Part shown: positions 47,401 through 54,621 of the stretch, piece after piece
Position numbering within the stretch: the stretch's first letter is position 1
Layout of the letters: the number at the start of each line of letters is the position of its first letter
Assembly (NCBI GenBank): GCA_040219575.1
Contig: JAVJSD010000134.1
Span: 15,162-79,161, forward strand
DNA from: JAVJSD01 sp040219575
GTDB lineage: Bacteria; Planctomycetota; Planctomycetia; Pirellulales; Pirellulaceae
Length of the DNA stretch: 64,000 nucleotides
Direction: 5' to 3'
Position numbers and translations under genes: made by a program
The notes under the pieces: model-generated
Told to the model about the DNA's origin: nothing
Database searches by the model: none
What the model saw: the letters and a program-made list of their open reading frames with translations, nothing else

Positions 47401-48088
47401 CCAACTGGCGAAGCGCGCCGGAACCGCCGACCCCGACAAGATGGCGGAGGAGCTGCACGTCGGCCGGATGCTGCTGCACGACATCCTCACATCGCTGGCG
47501 CGGCCGGGCCGCGATCCGCGCGACGACCTGCCGCCCCCGCTGTTGCGCCGCGGCGCCACCAAGCTCGAAGACCTGCAGCCGGGCATGGAGCTCGCCGCCA
47601 CGGTGCTCAACGTCGTCGACTTCGGCGCGTTCGTCGATATCAGCCTGCCCGACAGCGGCCTGGTGCACATCAGCCGCCTGGCCGACCGCTACGTCCGCGA
47701 TCCGCACGAGGTGGTGGCGGTGGGCGACACGCTGCGGGTGTGGGTGGTGGAAGTGAACAAGGAGCGGCGGCGCGTCTCGCTGACCGCCATCGAGCCGGGC
47801 AAGGAGAAGCCCCGGCAGGAGAAGTCCTCCGGCCGACCTCCCCGCCAGCGCGACAGCAAGCCGCGCCGCCGGGCCGACGGCAAGCCGCCGCAAGGCAAGC
47901 AGCGCGCCGGCGCCAAACACAGTGGTCCGCCCAAGTCGTACCAGGCGGCGCCCAAGCGAAAGCCCAAGCCCGTCAAGCCGATCACCAAGGCCATGCAGGA
48001 AGGCCGTGAACCGATGCGCTCCTTCTCCGACTTGCAGCAGTTCTTCAAAAAGAAGAAAGACGACGACGAGCCCCAGAGTCCGAGCTGA
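44474..48088 (+). CDS. tex: Tex-family RNA-binding protein with two Pro/Ala-rich inserts
   Basis: 1204 residues against about 770 in other bacteria. Order: Tex N-terminal helical domain (1-195; NTVPFITRYRKDQTGGLDE), insert 1 (about 200-435, Pro/Ala/Thr/Glu, then a Lys run), the resumed helical domain, YqgF-like RNase-H fold (VLAIDPGYKSGCKL near 552), helix-hairpin-helix, insert 2 (about 817-970), a short helical part, S1 domain (about 1034-1108; VDFGAFVDI...GLVHIS) and a basic Lys/Arg-rich tail. Tex binds nucleic acids and is linked to transcription. Insert positions fall between domains, so the core is intact. Confidence 0.95.
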   Translation: MAVDFGQLSRELGLGVEQIQRTVELLDEANTVPFITRYRKDQTGGLDEEQIRRVQDVVSRQRMLAERKVTILKSIESQGKLTPELAEQINATTSTKRLEDLYLPYKPKKQTLATLARERGLEPLAEEVLSGDPAAIDLPARGQFFVNPDRQLKVLADVLQGVGHLLAERFSERADLRGRLRKILWKSGKLVTSAVVRPEEKAKAEKEATAAADKPSSPESQASATSGDPPPQPADATTDDAAASPAANDSATQPPAETAAASTSEVESPPTGGEESTTAPTSDVEQPGEPPVETATDAATAHVAAPSQAATGETTDNVTSEPTPNPGEPSPGEPSPGDVAAATESKPPQAPQDEAPKDEAPQDNAARADDAPADQPPTADQVSTVEPAPSEPPAPSQSEAQAAASPASSVETQPAVAHKKEKKKKKKKPKKDKAESAFQDYFEFQEAVTNLPPHRVLAINRGERAKALRVRIEADSEQIEKTADELLVPADHPHAEFLRACVRDALNRLVLPSLEREIRRELTERAEQHAVDVFARNLRNLLLQPPVRGKRVLAIDPGYKSGCKLTALDQFGNVLDSGVLHIVGKAERRARGRQLVVDLVNKHNLTVIALGNGTGCRETEKLVASLLSEDLNGRDVAYVIVNEAGASVYSTSDLGREELPSCDAVQRSAVSIGRRLLDPLSELVKINPANIGVGMYQHDVKAGHLRNSLDAVVESCVNYVGVDVNTASPALLRYVSGLNQLTARRLYEYRREHGPFRSREQFRNVPGFGASAFVQAAGFLKINGGDNPLDATWIHPESYEVAQRVLEKLDCSLEQLAAAAPAPPTAVAATATTPDVAPTTATPATATPTAATPAEPTGAESSAELSPVAEDSASAPAVASETPTDDSPPAAESETPTEPPAAPAEASTAQAPAEPSPSPAEATAAPTTEPTAQAEVTPSGATPETPTPEPPAAAPAPPAPTPTTTNGTPPRNPLWAQLAKRAGTADPDKMAEELHVGRMLLHDILTSLARPGRDPRDDLPPPLLRRGATKLEDLQPGMELAATVLNVVDFGAFVDISLPDSGLVHISRLADRYVRDPHEVVAVGDTLRVWVVEVNKERRRVSLTAIEPGKEKPRQEKSSGRPPRQRDSKPRRRADGKPPQGKQRAGAKHSGPPKSYQAAPKRKPKPVKPITKAMQEGREPMRSFSDLQQFFKKKKDDDEPQSPS

Positions 48089-48092
48089 GCTG

Positions 48093-48575
48093 ATGGATTT
48101 CGACAAACGACTACAGGACGCCGTCCAGCGCGGCAAGCGCCGCTCCGACGAGAAGGCCCAGGAAGCCGCCGCGCGGGCGCTCAGCGAGGAAGAGCTGAAG
48201 AGCCTGCATTCGCGCTACCGGCTGTCGCTGTCGGAGCACATCGAGGACTGCCTCAAGCAACTCCCCAACCACTTCCCCGGCTTTCGCAGCGAAACGATTT
48301 ACGGCGAGCGCGGCTGGGGCGGCGCCTGTTATCGCGACGACATCCGCATTCGCGACGGCCGCCGCGACAACGACTACAGCCGCCTGGAGATGACCATCCG
48401 TCCCTACTCCTCCTACAACGTGCTCGAGCTCGCGGCCAAGGGGACGATCGGCAACAAGGAAGTCTTCAACCGCAGCCACTTCGAGGAGTTGGGCGAAGTC
48501 GATCCGCAGAGGTTCGTCGAGTTGATCGACGTCTGGGTGCTGGAGTACGCGGAGCTGTACGCGGCGAAACAATAG
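48093..48575 (+). CDS. Conserved-looking hypothetical protein
   Basis: 160 residues. The N-terminal 50 residues are a charged helix (FDKRLQDAVQRGKRRSDEKA); the rest is an alpha/beta segment (HFPGFRSETIYGERGWGGAC, RLEMTIRPYSSYNVLELAAKG). I do not recognise the family. It starts four bases after the tex stop (TGAGC-TGATG), so it is almost certainly cotranscribed with tex and may work with it. The ATG at 48093 is the only good start that keeps the helix intact. Confidence 0.8.
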   Translation: MDFDKRLQDAVQRGKRRSDEKAQEAAARALSEEELKSLHSRYRLSLSEHIEDCLKQLPNHFPGFRSETIYGERGWGGACYRDDIRIRDGRRDNDYSRLEMTIRPYSSYNVLELAAKGTIGNKEVFNRSHFEELGEVDPQRFVELIDVWVLEYAELYAAKQ

Positions 48576-48607
48576 ACGCGTCGACCGGATGCGCCTCAAC
48601 CGTCCGC

Positions 48608-48701
48608 TCCAAATGACCAATGACCAAGGGGAAGCCCCAAGCCGGCTTCGCCGTCGCGTCGCCAGATTGGTCATTGGGATTTGGTCATTGGTCATTTGCA
48701 C
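48608..48701. repeat. Inverted copies of the ATTGGTC repeat
   Basis: AAATGACCAATGACCAA at the left and TTGGTCATTGGTCATTT at the right are exact reverse complements (17 bases) around about 60 bases, with one more ATTGGTCATTGGG between them. It sits between two convergent genes. Confidence 0.88.
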
Positions 48702-48734
48702 GGGCCGTCGCACCCGAGCACTTGTCGGGCGCCC

Positions 48735-49412
48735 TCACGCTCCCGCGCTCTCCACCAGCCGCCCGTCGTCCAGCTCCAACTGCTTCTGCAGCAGCCCCGC
48801 CAGCTCCATGCTGTGGGTGACGACGATCAACATCGTGTTCTCCTGCTTCTGCAAATCGAGAAGCAACTTGCCGACCGCCGTGGCGTTGGTGCGGTCGAGG
48901 CTGCCCGTCGGTTCGTCGGCGAGCAACAGCGCCGGTTGATTCAACAGGGCCCGGGCCACCGCCACCCGTTGCCGTTCTCCGCCGGATAGTTCCGCCGGAC
49001 GATGATCGAGCCGTTTGGCCAGTCCCACCCGCTCCAGCAGATCGCGGGCCCTGTCCACAACTTGAGCTCCCGGCCCGCCGCGGGCGATCGCCGGGATCAG
49101 CGTGTTCTCCAGCACCGAAAGCTGCGGCAGCAGGTGATGCTCCTGGAACACGAAGCCGATGTTCTCGTTGCGGAACCGGGCCAGTTCCACCTCCGACAGC
49201 GCGAAGGGATCCTCGCCGTCGAGCGTCACCTGGCCCGAAGTCGGCCCATCGAGCGTACCCACGATGTGCAGCAACGTGCTTTTTCCGCTGCCGCTCGGCC
49301 CCACCACGGCGATATTCTCGCCGGGCGATAGCTGAAACGATACGCCCCGCAGCACGACCAACGGCTCGGCCCGGGTGGAGAACTGTTTGGTGATTTCTTT
49401 GACCGTCAGCAT
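48735..49412 (-). CDS. lolD: ABC transporter ATPase, LolD/MacB type
   Basis: 225 residues. Walker A GPSGSGKST (about 38), Q-loop VFQEHHLLPQLS, signature LSGGERQRVAVARAL and Walker B LLLADEPTGSLD. This sequence type fits the LolD/MacB/FtsE-like ATPases that work with a MacB- or LolC-type permease. In the Lol system it drives lipoprotein release towards the outer membrane. No permease gene is next to it, which is unusual for this family. ATG 49412 is chosen (a longer frame to 49451 lacks conservation). Confidence 0.88.
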   Translation of the reverse strand: MLTVKEITKQFSTRAEPLVVLRGVSFQLSPGENIAVVGPSGSGKSTLLHIVGTLDGPTSGQVTLDGEDPFALSEVELARFRNENIGFVFQEHHLLPQLSVLENTLIPAIARGGPGAQVVDRARDLLERVGLAKRLDHRPAELSGGERQRVAVARALLNQPALLLADEPTGSLDRTNATAVGKLLLDLQKQENTMLIVVTHSMELAGLLQKQLELDDGRLVESAGA

Positions 49413-49468
49413 CTTCGTCCGTCGCTTTGTCGTTCGCCTTTCGTCAACCATGCGCAGCAGGAGCCGCT

Positions 49469-49609
49469 TTCACCCTCCCTTCCGGGAGGGTCGGCCGCGC
49501 CAGCGGCCGGGGAGGGGTGAACCGAGAACAGACGCCATCTCGCGACAACGGCTGCTCGCAAATCCGCCCTCCCCTCGCTTCGCTCGACCCTCCCGGAAGG
49601 GAGGGTGAA
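49469..49609. repeat. Perfect 25-base inverted repeat element
   Basis: Arms TTCACCCTCCCTTCCGGGAG(GGTCG) at 49469-49493 and the exact complement at 49585-49609, a 141-base element in the divergent or spacer region between the ATPase gene and the prenyltransferase-like gene. GGCCGCGCCAGCGGCC just inside the left arm makes a second small hairpin. Confidence 0.92.
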
Positions 49610-49688
49610 GAGAAACGGATCAACCCCGCGATTCCGGACGCATCATGCGGTCACCATCGTGACGCGCCGCGTCGCCTCAAGCAACCGG

Positions 49689-50612
49689 TCACGGTTGCGA
49701 CAGCGCCAGCGCCCCCAGGCCGTAGAAGGTGTATTCCACGTCGACGCCCTCGATCAGCGAGGCCGCCTGAAAGCCGCCGCTGGCGAGCTCCATCGACTCG
49801 ACATACCGCCGCAGGGCTGCAACATCGATCTCGTCGCGCGCCTCGAGGTCGATCAGCGTCACCAGGCCGGTGAAGGTGCTGAGCACGTCGGCCACGGGAA
49901 TGCGCGTGTTGGCCCGCAGGCCTCCTTCGTCGGTCTGCATCTCGCAGAGGAAATCAAGCGTGCTTTCGCGCGTCTCTTCGTCGAGCGCGTCGAGCATTCG
50001 CAGCGCGCCGATGGCGGCGGCGGTGGGATTGGTGCCGGCCCGTTTGCTGGCGCGGATCTCGCGAAAGCCCCCTTCCTCGGCGGCCTGCGAGTGCAGGAAG
50101 CGAACCACGCCTGCGGGATCGGGAATCTCCCGGCCGATCAGTTGCAGGCAGAGCATCACCAGGAACGTATGGTAGGTGCTGCTGGCGGCCCCTTCGGCGC
50201 CTTTCGCGTAGCCGCCGTCTTCACGGCGCAGCCGCTCCATCGCCTCGGCCACCGCCGACTTCCAGTCGCCCGGCACGTCGGCGAACACCGCGATGCCGGC
50301 GGACACCTCCAGCAGCGTGGCGCCGTAGATCAGCGAGAGAAAATCGACGATCGACTCCCGCCCGCTGAGCCGCCCTCGTAGAAACTCCGCCGCTTTCTCG
50401 GCCGGCGGCCCGTACAACTCGCCCAACACCGACATGCCCCGCAGCCCGAAGCCTGTGTAGTAAAGGTCGCTCTCCCCCTCACGGCCGGCGAACCCGCCAT
50501 CGTCGCGCTGCGCCGCCTTGAGGTAGGCCGCGTGTCGGGCGCGCGTCTCCTCGGGCAATTCGGCCACGCCGATCGCCAGGCGGACGGTCAGGTCTTCCAG
50601 GTACTTTTGCAT
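49689..50612 (-). CDS. Prenyltransferase/squalene-cyclase-like alpha-alpha barrel protein
   Basis: 307 residues of repeated helix pairs with the QW/PFTB pattern (KAAQRDDGGFAG, RREDGGYAKG, HSQAAEEGGFREI, CEMQTDEGGLRA, VESMELASGGFQ), as in the beta subunit of geranylgeranyl transferase type II and in terpene cyclases. The Asp/Cys/His zinc site of protein prenyltransferases is suggested by DVEYTFYGLGAL at the end but the Cys is not clear. Function is therefore open: prenyl transfer or a binding role. ATG 50612 is used; a TTG two codons earlier is possible. Confidence 0.8.
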   Translation of the reverse strand: MQKYLEDLTVRLAIGVAELPEETRARHAAYLKAAQRDDGGFAGREGESDLYYTGFGLRGMSVLGELYGPPAEKAAEFLRGRLSGRESIVDFLSLIYGATLLEVSAGIAVFADVPGDWKSAVAEAMERLRREDGGYAKGAEGAASSTYHTFLVMLCLQLIGREIPDPAGVVRFLHSQAAEEGGFREIRASKRAGTNPTAAAIGALRMLDALDEETRESTLDFLCEMQTDEGGLRANTRIPVADVLSTFTGLVTLIDLEARDEIDVAALRRYVESMELASGGFQAASLIEGVDVEYTFYGLGALALSQP

Positions 50613-50750
50613 TCGCAATTGAGGCCGCCGAAGGCGACTTGTGTTCGTTACGCAGTTTCAGCCGCTGATTTGAACAGGAGGCAGCGGAGGAAACCGAGGA
50701 AAGAAAAACTCTCTGCTGCCTCTGCTATCTCCTGTTCCATCCCTGCCGGC

Positions 50751-51173
50751 TCACGCCGTGACGTACGGCCGCAGCTTCTCGAGGAATAGCGGCGGGATTT
50801 CAATCGATCGGGGCGGCTCATGCTCCCGGATCACACAGCAGACCGAGGTCATCTTGCCGGTGGCGATCGGCAGCCCGTCGCGCGTGAAGCGGAACAAGTA
50901 GGTGACGCTTTTGCGTCCCATGCGTTCGATCGACACGTCGATGTCGAGCCGGTCCTCGAACTTGGCCGCCGCGTGGTATTCGCAACTGGCCGCGGCCCGG
51001 GGCCAACTGATCGTCTGTTCGTCCTGCCGATGCACGACGCTCAAATCAAGGCTCCGCAGCAACGCATGCTCGGCTTCTTCCATGAAGGCGAAGAACGAAG
51101 CGAAGTGCATGATGCCGGCCGCGTCGGTTTCGCGAAACTCGACCAGCCGCGAAACACGGTAGGAAGCTTGCAT
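50751..51173 (-). CDS. YbgC-like acyl-CoA thioesterase
   Basis: 140 residues, single hotdog domain. VEFRETDAAGIMHFASFFAF (about 10-29) is the YbgC/4-hydroxybenzoyl-CoA thioesterase signature with the catalytic Asp, here followed by the long helix EEAEHALLRSL. It hydrolyses acyl-CoA thioesters; YbgC in other bacteria acts on short-chain acyl-CoA near the Tol-Pal genes, which are absent here. ATG 51173 gives the standard length; the frame continues further up without conservation. Confidence 0.88.
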   Translation of the reverse strand: MQASYRVSRLVEFRETDAAGIMHFASFFAFMEEAEHALLRSLDLSVVHRQDEQTISWPRAAASCEYHAAAKFEDRLDIDVSIERMGRKSVTYLFRFTRDGLPIATGKMTSVCCVIREHEPPRSIEIPPLFLEKLRPYVTA

Positions 51174-51257
51174 CCCGCCATTGTCCTTCGGGCGAAGCGT
51201 CCCCGCAAGTCGCACGCCACACCGGTGTTGTGCAAATCTGGTGTTGTTGCAACGAGT

Positions 51258-51374
51258 ATACAAGCACGCAGCGCAAGCAAGCGAGCTTTTCAGCGAGTTG
51301 TGAACCGCAATTCACTCGCTCGCGCTTCGTGCTTGTATCGGCAACGTGCACTCCCATCGGCAACGTGCACTCCC
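51258..51374. repeat. Inverted repeat plus 19-base tandem repeat
   Basis: ATACAAGCACGCAGCGCAAG (51258-) and GCGCTTCGTGCTTGTAT (to 51338) pair with two mismatches over 21 bases. The right arm is followed by two exact tandem copies of ATCGGCAACGTGCACTCCC (51337-51355 and 51356-51374). Spacer between the thioesterase and cold-shock genes. Confidence 0.85.
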
Positions 51375-51510
51375 GACGCACGCCGCCGCTCCCCGAAAGC
51401 GGAAGAGGAACCGCTGAGCCGCGCCAACCAAACGCAAACGGATTTCAATTTGGCTATTCGCGTCCTCTTCGCGTGCACCAGCGGCTCGCCTGTCTCTTCG
51501 ACTCGCGCCC

Positions 51511-51553
51511 CAAGAAACAACCCACCCCGGCCGCACGTGCAACCGGGGTGGGT
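51511..51553 (-). terminator. Rho-independent terminator of the cold-shock gene
   Basis: On the minus strand CCCACCCCGG (51552-51543) and CCGGGGTGGG (51530-51521) pair perfectly over ten bases, then TTGTTTCTT follows. It sits about 30 bases past the stop of the cold-shock gene. Confidence 0.9.
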
Positions 51554-51581
51554 GTTGGACGAGTTGTTCGCGCGACGGTCG

Positions 51582-51782
51582 TCAGTCGAGCACGACGACG
51601 TCCTCGGCTCGGGGGCCCTTGGGTCCCCGGCCTTCGGTGTACTCCACGCGCTGGCCTTCCTGGAGCATGTTGAAGTCCCCTTCCTTCACCACGGAGCAGT
51701 GGAAGAAGATGTCTCCCCGCTCTCCTTCGATGAAACCAAACCCCTTGTCCGCGACCAGCTTCTTAATCTTGCCCTGCGGCAT
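51582..51782 (-). CDS. Cold-shock domain protein (CspA family)
   Basis: 66 residues. Both RNA-binding motifs are present, KGFGFIEG (RNP1) and DIFFHCSV (RNP2), in a single five-stranded cold-shock domain ending in VVLD. CspA-type proteins melt RNA secondary structure, often after cold shock. The ATG at 51782 has a good GGAG seven to ten bases upstream. The gene has a long leader (about 230 bases from the likely promoter at 52014) and a strong terminator, the usual arrangement for cold-induced members. Confidence 0.93.
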   Translation of the reverse strand: MPQGKIKKLVADKGFGFIEGERGDIFFHCSVVKEGDFNMLQEGQRVEYTEGRGPKGPRAEDVVVLD

Positions 51783-52014
51783 CGCTGCCACTCCTAAAAA
51801 AACAACCACGAAAACACACGAGCCGTCGTCCGTTCTCACGACCCCGCGGCACAAGGCCAGACGCGGCGAACACGAAGGAGAGGGGAAATCGACCGTACGT
51901 CGAGGCCGAAGCCTTTGACAAGTCGCAACGCTTGGCAGCGCGAGAAGGAGGGACGGAAAAGTCCGCGGGGCTCGCATCTCGTTTCACCACCCCTTGACTA
52001 GGGGAAGAGTATAA
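51783..52014 (-). promoter_or_regulatory. Long 5' leader and promoter of the cold-shock gene
   Basis: TATACT (minus strand, 52014-52009) is a good -10 box; the -35 region is weak. The start would fall near 52002 and the leader opens at once with CCCC-TAGTCAA-GGGG, a hairpin at the 5' end. About 220 untranslated bases follow, pyrimidine-rich and without a coding frame, as in leaders of cold-shock mRNAs that control translation by folding. Confidence 0.55.
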
Positions 52015-52589
52015 CGGCTGGCAAATTCGCGGAAAATACGCGTTCGCGCGATTCTTCCGTTCACGCAGAAAGGGGGCGATCGCAAGCACCGCCCGTCTTG
52101 GAGCCGGTCGTCGCCAACATCGAGGTGGTCCGCAGGGGACGCAGATTTTCGTAGCGCGGCCTGTCGGCCGCAGCCAAGTAGGGAACATGAGGAAACGAAG
52201 AGAACGGAGGAATTGCCGCGGAGTTGGAACAGGAGTCAGCAGAGAGAGCAGAGGTGATGAAGAATTGCGCGGGAAGTGCAGGAATCGATCGCTAGCAACG
52301 CAGATAATCATGCAGCGCCAGCCAACGGTTTCTTTGACTGTTTGCCCATGACAAAGACGAAAAGACCAAATCGGTTCTCAAGTATCTGCGAAAATCTGCG
52401 TCATCTGCGGAACTCCCCGGAAATGCGCAAGGCCGGCCTGCATCGGGAACGATTGTTTTACGGATTCATGCAGTCAACGTCTTCCGCCGCAACAACTTAG
52501 GATGCACCCACATCGGCCCGGCCGTGTCGGCGTGCTATATTCTGGCATCGACCTTCCCCGCTCCGCTTCCAATCAAGGGTGTCGCCGAC
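52015..52589. other. Gene-free spacer with purine-rich repeats
   Basis: 575 bases with no supported gene. It contains AACATGAGGAAACGAAGAG (near 52186) and CAGCAGAGAGAGCAGAGG (near 52238), related to the purine-rich runs near 19010 and 50680, and TCTGCGAAAATCTGCG / TCATCTGCGGAACTCC at about 52386-52421. These are dispersed spacer repeats, not genes. Confidence 0.6.
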
Positions 52590-53564
52590 GTGTCCGCCAT
52601 CAAACGCATTCTCGTCACCGGGGGGGCGGGCTTTCTGGGCTCGCACCTTTGTGAGCGGCTCGTCGAATTCGGCCACGACGTGATCTGCCTCGATAACTTC
52701 TTCACCAGCCAGAAGGCCAACGTCGCCCACCTGCTCGACCGCCCCAACTTCGAGCTCATCCGGCACGATGTCGTGCACCCGCTCTGGCTCGAAGTCGACG
52801 AAATCTACAACCTCGCCTGCCCGGCCGCCCCCGGCCACTATCAGTACAACCCGATCAAGACCATCAAGACCTCGGTGATGGGGGCGATCAACGTGTTGGG
52901 CATGGCCAAACGCTGCCGGGCGAAGGTGCTGCAGGCTTCGACCAGCGAAATCTACGGCGATCCCGAAGTGCATCCGCAGACGGAAAGCTACCGCGGCAGC
53001 GTGAACCCCATCGGCCCCCGCGCCTGTTACGACGAGGGCAAACGCGCCGCCGAAACCCTGTTCATGGACTACCACCGCACCAACCACGTGAACATCCGCA
53101 TCGTCCGCATCTTCAACACCTACGGACCGCGGATGCATCCCTTCGACGGCCGCGTGGTCTCGAACTTCATCCGCCAGGCGCTGCACGGCGACGACATCAC
53201 CCTGTTCGGCGACGGCAGCCAGACCCGTTCCTTCTGCTACCGCGACGACCTGATCAAGGGCATCATCCGGATGATGAACGGACCCGACGACTTCATCGGC
53301 CCGGTGAACCTCGGCAACCCCGACGAGTTCACGATCGCCGAGTTGGCCGAGCAGGTGATCGAACTCACCGGTTCGAAGTCGAAGATCATCCACCAGCCGC
53401 TTCCCGCCGACGATCCCGTCCGCCGCCGGCCCGACATCACGCTCGCCGGCGAACGTCTCGGCTGGCACCCCTCGGTCCGCCTCCGCGAGGGCCTGGAGAA
53501 GACGATCGCGTGGTTCCGCGGCATCGACCTCAGCCACTATCGCCCCCCCACACCGAACTACTGA
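52590..53564 (+). CDS. UDP-glucuronate decarboxylase-like (UXS) NAD-epimerase
   Basis: 324 residues, extended SDR family. ILVTGGAGFLGSHLCERL binds NAD, ASTSEIYGDPEVHPQ and GPRACYDEGKRAAETL give the catalytic Ser/Tyr/Lys region with YDEGKR, and the sequence around NPIGPRACYDEGKR is that of UDP-xylose synthases. It converts UDP-glucuronate to UDP-xylose for surface polysaccharides. The start is uncertain: GTG 52590 fits the family length and has AAGGG upstream; an earlier start at 52524 would add 22 unconserved residues. Confidence 0.92.
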   Translation: MSAIKRILVTGGAGFLGSHLCERLVEFGHDVICLDNFFTSQKANVAHLLDRPNFELIRHDVVHPLWLEVDEIYNLACPAAPGHYQYNPIKTIKTSVMGAINVLGMAKRCRAKVLQASTSEIYGDPEVHPQTESYRGSVNPIGPRACYDEGKRAAETLFMDYHRTNHVNIRIVRIFNTYGPRMHPFDGRVVSNFIRQALHGDDITLFGDGSQTRSFCYRDDLIKGIIRMMNGPDDFIGPVNLGNPDEFTIAELAEQVIELTGSKSKIIHQPLPADDPVRRRPDITLAGERLGWHPSVRLREGLEKTIAWFRGIDLSHYRPPTPNY

Positions 53565-53614
53565 CGACAAAATCGCGGCGCGGACGCACAGCGTACAGCG
53601 CGGTAAGATTAACG

Positions 53615-53706
53615 AGTAGCATGGGCCCCTGGCCCGTGACGGGGGCCAAGGTTGACGGGCCATCGAACGGCAATGCGGATTCACGGCCGAAGGCGGCCAT
53701 GCTACT
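53615..53706. repeat. Degenerate inverted pair of the GCATGGCCGCC repeat
   Basis: AGTAGCATGGGCCCCTGGCC on the left and GGCCGAAGGCGGCCATGCTACT on the right, matching with several mismatches. Between the epimerase gene and the next gene. Confidence 0.8.
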
Positions 53707-53749
53707 TGATTCAGTCCGGCGAACGAGAGACGCAACTCGGGAGATGCCC

Positions 53750-54607
53750 ATGGCGGCGATGATGGAGAACGTCAAGACGGTCAACAGCGTGCTGCGGACG
53801 TTGATCGCAACGGTGATCGTCGGCGGTTTGGGCGTCGGAAGTTGGGTCGGCTACCGCACCTACAACGCCGCCGACATCGAACGCCAGGAGGCCGAAGGCA
53901 AGCTCATCGAGTTCGAGCAGCAGATCGACGAGCAGAAGCAGACCATCGCCGAGCAACTGGCGACGCTCCAGCAGAAGGAAGACGAGATCGCCCAGCAACT
54001 GGCCGTGATCGCCGACAAGGATACCCAGATCGATGAGCTCAACGTCGACATCGAAGAGAAGAAGAAGGAAATCACGCGACTCGACACCGCCATGCGGTTG
54101 CTGAAGGTCGATCACCGGCTGGCCGAAATCAAAGTCATCGACGTCGCCAAGGACGACGACGGCCCCTACGTCGATGTCACCTTTCAAGAGATCGGCGAGG
54201 AAGGTCAGCCGATCGACGAGATGAAGGAGTTCCGCCTCCGCGGCGACGAGATTCGCGTCGACTCCTGGGTGGTTCAGTTCGATGACAAATACGTCGAACA
54301 GCAGGACCTCGACCGCTCCACCTCGATCTTGCTCTTCAAGAAGATCTACGGAAACGCCGAAGCTGCGGACGAGGGACACATCATCGAGAGCATCGGAACG
54401 CGGCCCACGGCGTACGCCCGCGGCAAGCCGCTGAGCGAGTTCGAAAAGAAGATCTGGGACGATTTCTGGATGCTGGCCAACGACGAGGAACAGGCGAACG
54501 CCATGGGTATTCGCGACGCGGGCGGCGTGGGCGTCTACAAGAAGGCGATCAAGGGGAAGACCTACATCGTCAAGCTTCGCGCGTCGGGCGGCCCCACACT
54601 CGATTGA
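53750..54607 (+). CDS. Membrane-anchored coiled-coil protein
   Basis: 285 residues. One transmembrane helix near 18-38 (LRTLIATVIVGGLGVGSWVGY) is followed by a coiled coil from about 45 to 125 (QQIDEQKQTIAEQLATLQQK, then EIAQQLAVIADKDTQID), and then a mixed alpha/beta domain (about 125-285) with VDSWVVQFDDKYVEQQD. I do not recognise the family. ATG 53750 has GGGAG seven bases upstream. It ends 14 bases before the cysteine desulfurase start and is in the same direction, so the two could be cotranscribed. Confidence 0.78.
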   Translation: MAAMMENVKTVNSVLRTLIATVIVGGLGVGSWVGYRTYNAADIERQEAEGKLIEFEQQIDEQKQTIAEQLATLQQKEDEIAQQLAVIADKDTQIDELNVDIEEKKKEITRLDTAMRLLKVDHRLAEIKVIDVAKDDDGPYVDVTFQEIGEEGQPIDEMKEFRLRGDEIRVDSWVVQFDDKYVEQQDLDRSTSILLFKKIYGNAEAADEGHIIESIGTRPTAYARGKPLSEFEKKIWDDFWMLANDEEQANAMGIRDAGGVGVYKKAIKGKTYIVKLRASGGPTLD

Positions 54608-54621
54608 TCGTCACGTTGCGA

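Noticed and set aside
49610..49688. Possible CRISPR-like repeats in the repeat-rich spacers
   Set aside because: No regularly spaced direct repeats with unique spacers; the repeats are inverted or single dispersed units and no cas gene is present.
52524..52589. N-terminal extension of the UXS-like protein
   Set aside because: The 22 added residues are not family-like, and GTG 52590 gives the normal length with a plausible ribosome site.
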